Source: Gottfriedia sp002574545 (GTDB lineage Bacteria > Bacillota > Bacilli > Bacillales > Bacillaceae_G). From it: DNA of 64,000 nucleotides. Where the stretch lies: assembly GCA_052180195.1 (NCBI GenBank), contig CP197469.1. The stretch is one strand, 5' to 3'. This document shows, in pieces, positions 27,001-34,770 of this stretch. Below the pieces are notes generated by a model. It searched no databases. It was not told the DNA's origin and saw nothing but the letters and a program-made list of their open reading frames with translations. Positions within the stretch are counted from its first letter, which is position 1, and each line of letters opens with the position of its first letter. The translations under genes and the position numbers were made by a program.

Positions 27001-28243
27001 TACAATGAAGTCTGCTGGTTTCAATGTTAATCAATCTAAAAATACAATTGCAGCTGCTTATGGCGGTATGTTTTTAACGGATACAGTTGATTTAGATGCA
27101 AACGGAAATGCAAAAGATGAAATTCTAATGAATCCAGCTGATCCAGCATTCAACATTTGGTTTATCGGTGGTGACCAAGCAAGTAACACTTATGGTCAAA
27201 AACAATACTTCTTTGTAAAAGACACGACGCCATATGTTTACGGTCAACCGAATGTTAAAACACGATTAAACCGTGTTAACACACATGCTGGAGACACGCT
27301 TACAATTACACTTAGTGCAAACAACGTGAACAAAATAAAACAAGCAAATTACAATTTCACTACAGATACATTAGATACAACTATTGAAAGCATTAAAATA
27401 AATCCTGCAGCACAAGCTTTAGGTGGACAGTTAAATACAACAACGACAGCTCTTACCGGTACAAAAGTAAAATCTGATGTTAATGTTACATTTGATGGTT
27501 CAAAAGAAGTAACTGGTGATGTTCCAATGGTCGATGTAACGATTAAGATTCAAGATAATCATAATATTAAGAGTTGGTCTAGCTTCGAATTTGTGAATAC
27601 AACAATCACAAGTGTTGATAATGTTGTAACAAATCCTTTTACGTATATTGCACCAATCGTTATTTTCCAAGACTTCTCTGCTGTAAAAGGTGTAGTCCGT
27701 GCGGAAGCCTTTTTAAAGAACGGTGGTACTGATTTATCTAAAGACTATTCAAAAGCTGGTGGGATTTTAACAGTCCAAGATCGTACTGGAAAAACATATA
27801 CAGGTACAGTGGCTAAAAACGGACAATTTTTAGTAAATGGTTTACCACTGACTCGTGATGATTTGACGTTTGTTCAAGATATTCCTGGACACTTTACAAC
27901 GTACAATAAATTTACGAATGCTTTTAGTACAATGGATGGCAACATGTATGGAATTCTTAAAACGTTAGGCACAGAAACTGTTGATACAGCAGTTGCTGGG
28001 GATGTAAATAAAGATAATGTGATTGACATAATGGATGCACTTGCGATTCAAACATACTGGGGAACAAATAAACGCAGTGCAGACATTAATTATGATGGTA
28101 CTGTCGATGCAAAGGATATTGCTTTCGTAGAAAAGAACTTTAAAATGCAAAATCCAACAGTAATTAACGCTCCAAAGCCAAAAACGACTTTTAAGGGTGC
28201 GACTTTGGAAAGTATCTTAACTCAATTAGGATTAAATGATTAA
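24077..28243 (+). CDS. giant secreted S8 (subtilisin-like) protease with dockerin repeat, Vpr-like
   Basis: 1388 residues. The ATG at 24077 follows GAGGAGATG; an upstream ATG at 24041 would bury that site. In order: signal peptide (to ~32), I9 propeptide (~75-190), S8 domain with Asp237 (VLDTGIDYNHP), His291 (EHGTHVSG) and Ser610 (SGTSMATP), a PA insert (~440-540) between His and Ser, Fn3-like beta domains (~700-1250), a type I dockerin-like pair of calcium loops (GDVNKDNVIDIMD and ADINYDGTVDAKD, ~1315-1360), and the C-terminal motif PKPKTTFKGATLESILTQLG. It is extracellular and degrades protein. Dockerins are unexpected because no cohesin is visible here. A close tandem copy lies at 28884. 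Confidence 0.9.
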   Translation: MKRKKFGKFLSGALVVGVALSQGQVYNVLAQSPFSTDPLDNPQFNANTDVNINPKKILNLTPEQREAIKNLDKFNGTGLQLSEDIDLYSSKTVSVIVEFKNKPQKVAVLEAAVDGQSLSAEKAKNNVESDHATFKKVLKSTFKDDAKGSYKVKRQYKNAFNGVALQVPANKIPELVKSTAVKAIYSDTTVKLDEPVQETTSTEAKGQGMAAERSFLKINELHKEGFTGKGIKVAVLDTGIDYNHPDLKAAFKGGYDFINNDNDPMETTYEDWVKAGKPGGVNGAASYVTEHGTHVSGTIAGQGTADSDYATTGIAPDSELYVYRVLGPGGSGQAEGIIAAIDKAVADGMDVMNLSLGANYNDPMAAESIAINNAVLNGVTAVVAAGNSGDKMYTLGFPGAAALALTVGASDVPMNFPTMKGHNDNLESDMRLLAKGYSDDISSLISKTYQIVNIEGVGQATDYKSDVTGKLVLVQRGTTDINDKILQAKLKGAAAILIYNNVDGYMPFYLAEGVDFIPSFNLTMADGLALKQQIANGKTEFTFSDLGAITTKGDELAAFSSRGPSRMNYDIKPEVTAPGVSVLSTVPGFIHNPANPADFKYAYDRMSGTSMATPFTSGVAALLLQAQPNLQPEDVKAILMNTADPLSKTYSVFEQGAGRLDPYQAIHSSIEIKVKDKTPMIVNGREKQIKEITGALSFGNVYSTGLDATESRSVTFENHSDKSKTFDVSVVFQTNVRGSNDAEKNGVTVVTDKSIKINAQSKVTKNVTISIPDSAEKGIYEGYVIYTNHNDKSETYRVPFGAHYVEKGFKDFTLSRQSLSNDRNNIGSPLTSPYLTASFSLKSHMKSIDVVLTDAASGKDLGITNWFDGMNYNENQQYTFVPFMGYYYPFTNESHTMIRDKAVLPKEGRYKLKLVGYNDAGETSVISQDLFIDNTMPTNFDVHVDGEKADNPFVEYKEGQKTLPFTATIHDATIDTMKSAGFNVNQSKNTIAAAYGGMFLTDTVDLDANGNAKDEILMNPADPAFNIWFIGGDQASNTYGQKQYFFVKDTTPYVYGQPNVKTRLNRVNTHAGDTLTITLSANNVNKIKQANYNFTTDTLDTTIESIKINPAAQALGGQLNTTTTALTGTKVKSDVNVTFDGSKEVTGDVPMVDVTIKIQDNHNIKSWSSFEFVNTTITSVDNVVTNPFTYIAPIVIFQDFSAVKGVVRAEAFLKNGGTDLSKDYSKAGGILTVQDRTGKTYTGTVAKNGQFLVNGLPLTRDDLTFVQDIPGHFTTYNKFTNAFSTMDGNMYGILKTLGTETVDTAVAGDVNKDNVIDIMDALAIQTYWGTNKRSADINYDGTVDAKDIAFVEKNFKMQNPTVINAPKPKTTFKGATLESILTQLGLND

Positions 28244-28529
28244 AAGAAGGAAAAGAAAGGGAAAAGCAAAAGCTGTTTTCAATTTCCCTAAAGTAGTTTA
28301 TGTAAAAGATCAACAAATTCCAAATGAACCGAAACCAAAGACTATATACAAGTGTTCAACTTTGAAAAGTATTTTAAAACAATTAGGATTAAATAAAAGA
28401 AAAACTAACTATTATGTAAAGAGTCCTAGAAAAATAGTTTCGCCGGTTCAAGAAAATCCAAAACCAAGGACTACGGGTGCAACTTTGGAAAGTATTTTAG
28501 TCTATTTAGACTTAGATAATTTGGAGTAG
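28236..28529 (+). CDS. small basic protein built of two copies of the protease C-terminal motif
   Basis: 97 residues. The ATG overlaps the last eight bases of protease 1, so translation is probably coupled. The N-terminus is very basic (MIKRRKRKGKAKA) with no signal peptide. It then has two repeats of the motif that ends both proteases: EPKPKTIYKCSTLKSILKQL and, at the end, PKPRTTGATLESILVYLDL. It could be a partner, an adaptor, or a relic made by duplication of the protease 3' end and then read in a new frame context. No known family. Confidence 0.6.
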   Translation: MIKRRKRKGKAKAVFNFPKVVYVKDQQIPNEPKPKTIYKCSTLKSILKQLGLNKRKTNYYVKSPRKIVSPVQENPKPRTTGATLESILVYLDLDNLE

Positions 28530-28548
28530 AAAAATAAATACTCTTATC

Positions 28549-28583
28549 AACTTCTCCCAATCATTTATGGGAGAAGTTTTTTT
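28549..28583 (+). terminator. terminator between the proteases
   Basis: Stem AACTTCTCCCA / TGGGAGAAGTT with an eight-base loop and T7 tail, so protease 2 has its own promoter. Confidence 0.85.
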
Positions 28584-28659
28584 ATTTGTATTTCTCTAAA
28601 GGATGGTTAAGAGTAGAGGGAGCTTGCCTAAAGAATAAAATTTATTTGTAAATTAACTT

Positions 28660-28681
28660 GTAGTTAACGATGGTTAATAAT
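28660..28681. promoter_or_regulatory. LysR-type box, copy 2, with duplicated promoter region
   Basis: GTAGTTA-N8-TAATAAT is a degenerate form of the box at 23884. The following bases (ATTATGTATTTTACA, AAAAATTATGAATATTATTG, AAAATTCTGATTTTT) closely match those upstream of protease 1 in the same order and spacing, so the promoter was duplicated with the gene. Confidence 0.6.
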
Positions 28682-28883
28682 TATGTATTTTACAATAATC
28701 TATCGGAAATATAAAATTAAGTAAAAATTATGAATATTATTGTCGGATAAATGAATCAATAAAATTCTGATTTTTTAAAAATCAGGTCAAGACAGGTTTT
28801 CTAAAGATAATACTGTTTTGACTAGAAAAATAGATTGAGAGAAGGTAAACAAATGGGGGAAAAAGAGAAAGAAAAGTAAAGTA

Positions 28884-31800
28884 TTGAAAAGTTTTTGTGT
28901 TTTAGCGTTAACATCCAGCTTTGTTCTAGGTTCCTTAGGAGAAGTTACGAACGTATCAAAAGCCGCAACTCCTAGAAATGTTGAAGATATTTTAGCAAAT
29001 TTAACTTCTGAGCAAAGAGCAGCCCTTAAACAGCTAAAAACAAGCGAAGAATCTGGGCCAAAAATTTCTACTGATATTAACTTAGATTCATCAAAAGAAA
29101 CAAGTGTCATTATTGAATTTGTAAATAAACCTGTTAAAGTCGCTCAAATTGAAGCGAGTATAGAAGGTAAAACATTATCAATATCTGATGCAGAAAAATT
29201 AATTGATCAAGACCATGCTACTTTTATGGAAGATGTTAATCAAATTTTAACAGAAAACAAAAGTAAAAAAGTAGATTATAAAATAAATCGTTCATATAGA
29301 CATGCATTTAATGGTGTCTCTATGACTCTACCAGCAAACCAAATAAAGAGTCTATTAAAATCAGAAGCAGTTAAAAAAGTTTGGAGTAACCAGACATTTA
29401 CAATTGATCCACCAAAGGAAAATGAACAACTTAAAGCTGATGAGGCCAATGTTGCAAACTATACTCCATATGATGCGTTGGATCGTTTACATGCAGAAGG
29501 ATTTACTGGAAAAGGAATTAAAGTAGGGATTTTGGATACCGGAATGGATTATAACCACCCAGACTTAAAGGATGCTTATAAAGGTGGATATGATTTCGTT
29601 GATATAGATAATGATCCAATGGAAACGACTTACGCTGATTGGAAAAAATCTGGGAAGCCAGAAATAAGTAATGGTAGTACATTCTATACTGAACATGGTA
29701 CACATGTTGCGGGAATTATCGGTGGGCGTGGTGTATCAGATAGTGAATATAAGACATTAGGTGCAGCACCTGAAGCTGAATTATATGCATATCGTGTCCT
29801 TGGTTCTTATGGAAGCGGAACAACTGAAGCGATTATTGCGGGAATAGATCAAGCATTACAGGACGGTATGGATGTCATTAATATGTCACTTGGGGCATCA
29901 ATTAATGATCCATTATACGTTACTTCAATTGCAGTTAATAATGCAGTTTTAAGTGGCGTTACAACAGTCGTTTCTGCGGGGAATAGTGGAGATAAAATGT
30001 ACACGCTTGGTTCACCTGGAACTGCAGCATTGGCGTTGACAGTTGGTGCATCATCCATTGCATTAGATATTTTTCAATATGCGGGTGTACAAGATGGAAA
30101 AAACTATACTTTAAGACAATTAGCAAGAAATTATAAAGATGATTTAACAACTTTAAAAGGTAAGACGTATCAATTAGTTGATGTTGGACTAGCTAATCCG
30201 GCTGACTTTAACGGAAAAGACGTAAATGGGAAAATTGCTTTTATTAAGCGTGGTACGATTGGATTGATAGACAAAATCAAAAATGCAAAAGACAAAGGTG
30301 CAATTGGCGTATTAATGTATAACGATGAAGCTAACAAAGCGGAAGGAGCAATACAAACATATTTAGGCGAGTCAATGGATGCGATTCCTTCATTCTCTGT
30401 TTCGAATGAAGAAGGCAGTTTAATTTTAGCTGCTATCAAAGCAGGTAAAAATGATTTAACATTCGGAGATTATCATAAAGTACAAACTGCTTCTGATGAA
30501 CTAGCAAATTTTAGCTCTAGAGGTCCTTCTAGAGTAAACTACGATATTAAACCTGAAGTAACAGCTCAAGGAGTGGCAATTCTATCAACAGTGCCATTTT
30601 ATATAAACGATAAAATGGTTGAAGGATCAAAACCTGAAGATTATAAATATGCCTATTCACGCTTATCAGGTACATCAATGGCAGCACCTTATGTAGCAGG
30701 TGTGTCAGCATTATTACTTCAATCAAATAAAGATCTTCAACCAGAAGATATTAAATCAATCCTAATGAATACAGCAGATCCTTTATCAAAAGCTTATAGT
30801 GTATTTGAAGCGGGTAGTGGACGCGTTGACGCTTATGAGGCTATTCATTCGAATGTAGAATTAGAAGTAGTAGATCAAACGCCAATGATCATTAATGGAA
30901 AACAAAAATCAATCGAAGAATTAACAGGTGGCATTAGCTTCGGATCATATGGTTTTAATGATCAAGATATTACGGATTCTCGCAAAATTACATTAAAAAA
31001 TCGTAGTGAAAAAGTAAAAACGTTTAAAGTGGATGTGAAATTCCAAACTGGTTTAAGAGGGTCTAAAGATGCAGCAGAGAATAATGTTACTTTGACTGGG
31101 CCGACTTCTGTTAAATTAAATGGAATTAGCCAAAAAAACATCAAGTTTAACTTAACGATTCCAAAAACAGCGGAAAAAGGAACGTATGAAGGGTTCATTA
31201 CATTTACAAATACAGAGGATCCAACGGAAAACTATCAAATTCCATTTGGTGGCCGTGTAGTTAATGAAGGAATCGACTATTTAAATATTTATAATCCAGT
31301 GTTTGGTGTAGATACAAACTGGCCAGAAAATGCATACCCACAATTATCGTTTAATTATTCATTGAAGTCACATATGAAAACATTAGATTTAGTGTTACAA
31401 GATGCAATAACAGGGGAAGACATTGGTTTAATTGGTTCATTTACACCAATTATATTGAATGAAAATCAAGACTATTTTGTTGGAAGAGGGTTTAATTCTC
31501 TGTACTATCCTTTTACAGGCGATGCAAAAGCCCCGATTAGTAGTGAACCTGTTTATGCAAAAGCAGGTCAATACAAATTAAAACTGGTTGGTACGAATGA
31601 AAAAGGTAAGTCTTTCACAAAGACTGCTGATTTCATATTTGACCAAGGAGCACCAAATATGACGACTAGCTTTGATCATTTAGATCAAAAAGTAATTGAA
31701 TATAAAGATAGTCAATTTGATTCAAAAGGTGAATTTTTATACGACTTTAACATCAATTTAAATGATCCGGAAACTGATGAAGCAAGCCGTTTAGGTCTAC

Positions 31801-33011
31801 CATTAAATCAATCTAATAACTCAATTGTAACGTTTTATGACAGTGAGAGACCATCACCTACAATTAAAACAGATAAAGATGGAAACTATTCAGATCAAAT
31901 TTTAGTGAAAAAGCGTACTACACCTATCGAAGTTAAGTTTTATGGTTTTGATGCAGCAAAAAACTTTACAAGCAACGCTACAAACATGTTAAGAGTTGCA
32001 TTTGTAGATCAAAATTTACCATATTTCTACTTAAAAGCCAATAAAGAGATTGTCACAACAGGAGATACAGTAAACTACAGTGTTCGTTCAAATAATATGA
32101 AAAACTTAAAAACAACAAAAATAAATTTACAAGTAGATCCAAACCTTGCAACAATTCAAAAGGTAGTTGTAAATGAAGCTGTAAAGCAGTATGGTGATGC
32201 GCAAGTTTCGGTGTCTTCAACACCTTCAGGCGCACTTCAACTTTATACATTTACATTTACTTACTCTGGAACTCAAGCTTTACCAGAAGATATACAATTA
32301 TTTAATTTCGACTTGAAAACAGCAGAGAAATATTCAAATGGGATACCATTTTATTGGCATCTAATGAACTCATCTACGATTGACCAATCGAACGTTGAAA
32401 CAAATAATGTCTATACGTTTATGGAGACTTACAAGATTAAGCAAGCTTATTCAAAACTAGATGGAATATTAAAATTAGAAGGTACAATAAATCCTACAAC
32501 AGGTAAAACAAATTCTACTATTGATCAAAGTAAAATTGGAGCAAAAGTAACGATAACTTCATATGATGGAAAAACAACGGTACAACCAATCATAAACAAA
32601 AGTGGTCAATACAGCGCAGAAGGAATGAAAGCTGATCAAAAAGCTTATACTTACAAAGTCGATGTCCCTGGCCATTTTACAATGAACAGACAAGTGCTTT
32701 TATCAGAAGAAGTACGTGGAGAAACACTAGGAAAAAGATATAATCTTGTATTTCCAACAACAGCAGCTGGCGATGTAAATAAAGATGATGTGATCGACAT
32801 TCTAGATGCTTTAACAATACAAACATACTGGGGTACAAATAAAGCAACAGCAGACATCAACTTCGATAAAGTAATAGATAAAAAGGATATGGACTACATC
32901 ATTAAAAACTTTGGCTTACAAAACCCAACTGTCAATAAAGCGCCAAAACCTAAAACTACTTACAAAGGTGCAACGTTAGATAGTATTTTAAGTGATTTAG
33001 GATTAAATTAG
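28884..33011 (+). CDS. second giant S8 protease with dockerin repeat; N-terminal frame disturbed
   Basis: 1375 residues from a TTG at 28884 that lacks a good ribosome site. A better start, the ATG at 28853 after GAGAAGG, is out of frame by one base in a run of five G; removing one G would give a normal signal peptide beginning MGKKRKKSKVLKSF. Domains match protease 1: propeptide, catalytic Asp (ILDTGMDYNHP), His (EHGTHVAG), PA insert, Ser (SGTSMAAP), Fn3-like domains, dockerin loops (GDVNKDDVIDILD, ADINFDKVIDKKD) and the C-terminal PKPKTTYKGATLDSILSDLG. It is a diverged tandem paralogue. Confidence 0.85.
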   Translation: MKSFCVLALTSSFVLGSLGEVTNVSKAATPRNVEDILANLTSEQRAALKQLKTSEESGPKISTDINLDSSKETSVIIEFVNKPVKVAQIEASIEGKTLSISDAEKLIDQDHATFMEDVNQILTENKSKKVDYKINRSYRHAFNGVSMTLPANQIKSLLKSEAVKKVWSNQTFTIDPPKENEQLKADEANVANYTPYDALDRLHAEGFTGKGIKVGILDTGMDYNHPDLKDAYKGGYDFVDIDNDPMETTYADWKKSGKPEISNGSTFYTEHGTHVAGIIGGRGVSDSEYKTLGAAPEAELYAYRVLGSYGSGTTEAIIAGIDQALQDGMDVINMSLGASINDPLYVTSIAVNNAVLSGVTTVVSAGNSGDKMYTLGSPGTAALALTVGASSIALDIFQYAGVQDGKNYTLRQLARNYKDDLTTLKGKTYQLVDVGLANPADFNGKDVNGKIAFIKRGTIGLIDKIKNAKDKGAIGVLMYNDEANKAEGAIQTYLGESMDAIPSFSVSNEEGSLILAAIKAGKNDLTFGDYHKVQTASDELANFSSRGPSRVNYDIKPEVTAQGVAILSTVPFYINDKMVEGSKPEDYKYAYSRLSGTSMAAPYVAGVSALLLQSNKDLQPEDIKSILMNTADPLSKAYSVFEAGSGRVDAYEAIHSNVELEVVDQTPMIINGKQKSIEELTGGISFGSYGFNDQDITDSRKITLKNRSEKVKTFKVDVKFQTGLRGSKDAAENNVTLTGPTSVKLNGISQKNIKFNLTIPKTAEKGTYEGFITFTNTEDPTENYQIPFGGRVVNEGIDYLNIYNPVFGVDTNWPENAYPQLSFNYSLKSHMKTLDLVLQDAITGEDIGLIGSFTPIILNENQDYFVGRGFNSLYYPFTGDAKAPISSEPVYAKAGQYKLKLVGTNEKGKSFTKTADFIFDQGAPNMTTSFDHLDQKVIEYKDSQFDSKGEFLYDFNINLNDPETDEASRLGLPLNQSNNSIVTFYDSERPSPTIKTDKDGNYSDQILVKKRTTPIEVKFYGFDAAKNFTSNATNMLRVAFVDQNLPYFYLKANKEIVTTGDTVNYSVRSNNMKNLKTTKINLQVDPNLATIQKVVVNEAVKQYGDAQVSVSSTPSGALQLYTFTFTYSGTQALPEDIQLFNFDLKTAEKYSNGIPFYWHLMNSSTIDQSNVETNNVYTFMETYKIKQAYSKLDGILKLEGTINPTTGKTNSTIDQSKIGAKVTITSYDGKTTVQPIINKSGQYSAEGMKADQKAYTYKVDVPGHFTMNRQVLLSEEVRGETLGKRYNLVFPTTAAGDVNKDDVIDILDALTIQTYWGTNKATADINFDKVIDKKDMDYIIKNFGLQNPTVNKAPKPKTTYKGATLDSILSDLGLN

Positions 33012-33080
33012 TAAAAAGTATTTTTTAATTTAAAGTTAATATAGAGACTCAAGGGAATTACTTATTTGGAACCACGGCAA

Positions 33081-33114
33081 AAAAATCACCCAGTTTATAA
33101 CCGGGTGATTTTTT
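33081..33114 (+). terminator. terminator after protease 2
   Basis: Stem AAAAATCACCC / GGGTGATTTTT with an 11-base loop and a T-run. Confidence 0.85.
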
Positions 33115-33298
33115 ATGGGAAAGAAAAAAACGATTTCATGTAAATAAAAGAAACAATTAAGTTTGTGAATGAAGGTAAGGATAATCCTAATTAATGTATC
33201 AGGTATTCTTTAATTGTTCTAACGCTGTTTATTCATTATTTTAAACAACAGAACGTGATATAATGAAAAATATTATTTTCATATTTTAGTAGTATATC

Positions 33299-33477
33299 GA
33301 CAATGCTTCAACAGTAATTCAAGCTAAAATTATACTTAAAAGCAAAGTAATATACTGTTCAGAAGGTGAGCGGAGAATTAATTTTGAAATAAAAGCACTA
33401 AATATGTATGTATAGCTAAACGAAGACGGGAAGATATTTTAGATCTAATTAAGAGAAGAGGTTCTATTTATGAATAA
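33299..33477 (+). pseudogene. decayed MntA-type nucleotidyltransferase antitoxin, 3' end
   Basis: Frames read DNASTVIQAKIILKSKVIYC, then SEGERRINFEIKALNMYV and stop, and in another frame AKRRREDILDLIKRRGSIYE ending at a TAA that overlaps the HepT start by eight bases. This is the C-terminal part and the typical ATGA-type overlap of an MntA/HepT pair. The catalytic N-terminus (GSx10DxD) is missing and a frameshift is present, so the antitoxin is dead. Confidence 0.7.
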
Positions 33478-33886
33478 TCAAGTAATTTTAAATAAAATTT
33501 CAAGAATAGAACATAGCATCAAAAGAATTAATGAAGGTTATGATAATAACCCGTCTAATCTTACTGACTATACAAAACAAGATTCTATTATTCTAAACAT
33601 ACAACGTACATCCGAAGCGTGTATCGATTTAGCAATGCACTCAGTTGCAGTGAGAAAGCTAGGAATACCACAATCAAGCTGTGATGCTTTTGACTTATTA
33701 GTAGCTAACTCACTTCTAGATCTTGGATTGTCTATGAAACTTAAAGCAATGGTCGGTCTTCGAAATATTGCTATGCATGATTATCAAAATATTAACCTTG
33801 ATATCGTAGAAAAAATTATTGAGAATCATCTTGGAGACTTTAAACAATTTACGCAACTTATTCTTAGAATTGCTGATACTTTTTAA
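33470..33886 (+). CDS. hepT: HepT-like RNase toxin (DUF86)
   Basis: A 138-residue all-helical protein, full length for HepT, with the catalytic RX4HXY motif intact as RNIAMHDY near residue 104. In complete systems HepT is held off by the MntA nucleotidyltransferase, which AMPylates the Tyr of this motif. Here only a decayed MntA tail remains upstream. AGAGG precedes the ATG by eight bases. Either the toxin is weak or silent, or it is controlled by an MntA elsewhere in the genome. Confidence 0.8.
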   Translation: MNNQVILNKISRIEHSIKRINEGYDNNPSNLTDYTKQDSIILNIQRTSEACIDLAMHSVAVRKLGIPQSSCDAFDLLVANSLLDLGLSMKLKAMVGLRNIAMHDYQNINLDIVEKIIENHLGDFKQFTQLILRIADTF

Positions 33887-34770
33887 TAAGTGTATTTGGA
33901 TGAATTAAAAAGAATATAAAGGAAGCTATTTCGTACTACTCGATCAATTCGTAGAAAAATATTCAATTGCGATAAATTACGTCATACAAAGTAGGGTTTA
34001 AAAAAGATTCAATTAGAATGCTACTGCAGTAAGCTAAGCATATCGTCTCTTTTTTCATTTTGGTTATGAAGAATGGGAGGATATGCATTTTTTGATTTTA
34101 TTTTAAAAATTCATGTGATTAGTAGTTTTGTTTTAACAATCGTAGTCTCCAAAATTAAGTAATAAACCAAAATATCTTATCGTAGCTAGATATTTTTTAA
34201 AGATTTTATGTAGGATAAATTTTGCCAAAACTAATAGGTATTTGTTTTTTTTTCACTTTTCTCGAACTAAAATTAATGATATGATTTTATATTTAACGTG
34301 ATAATACTTTTGTATCAATGTTGTATTTAGTATTCACACTTCTTCGAAAAAAAACAACATCCTTTTCAGAAAACATTTACCAAATGGTAAGTCGTGACTC
34401 TTTGCCTAATATGATTTATAATTAATCATGTTTGTAGGATTTAATACCTTATGTATTAAACAATCGGTCCACTAATAAGGGTGAATATTTTTTGTCATAC
34501 TTTGTAGAAAAGAAATATGAAAAGTGTGTTAAACTAGAACAGTCTATAAAGAAAAAACTGGAGAAATAACAGAACTATAAAGTGTCAATTTGTCCGAATA
34601 TGTATTGACATTAGGAGTTCAGTAACAAATTTACCAGAAGAACGGCAGATTGGAAAATTATTGTATAACCCATTAAAAATATAGATGAAAATATTTTCAA
34701 TACTAAGTATAGAGAAATGCAGTTATTCTGCTAGACGACTTAGAAAATACAGAGCTATGGGGGGAATAAC
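33887..34770. other. 884-base non-coding stretch
   Basis: Apart from the terminator at 34170 I see only very short, broken frames. The promoter for the teichoic-acid polymerase must lie in the right part; TTGACA at 34605 is a possible -35 box, but its -10 partner is weak. Confidence 0.5.
34170..34198 (+). terminator. terminator-like hairpin
   Basis: Stem AAATATCT / AGATATTT with a 10-base loop and T6. It may end the HepT transcript. Confidence 0.55.
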
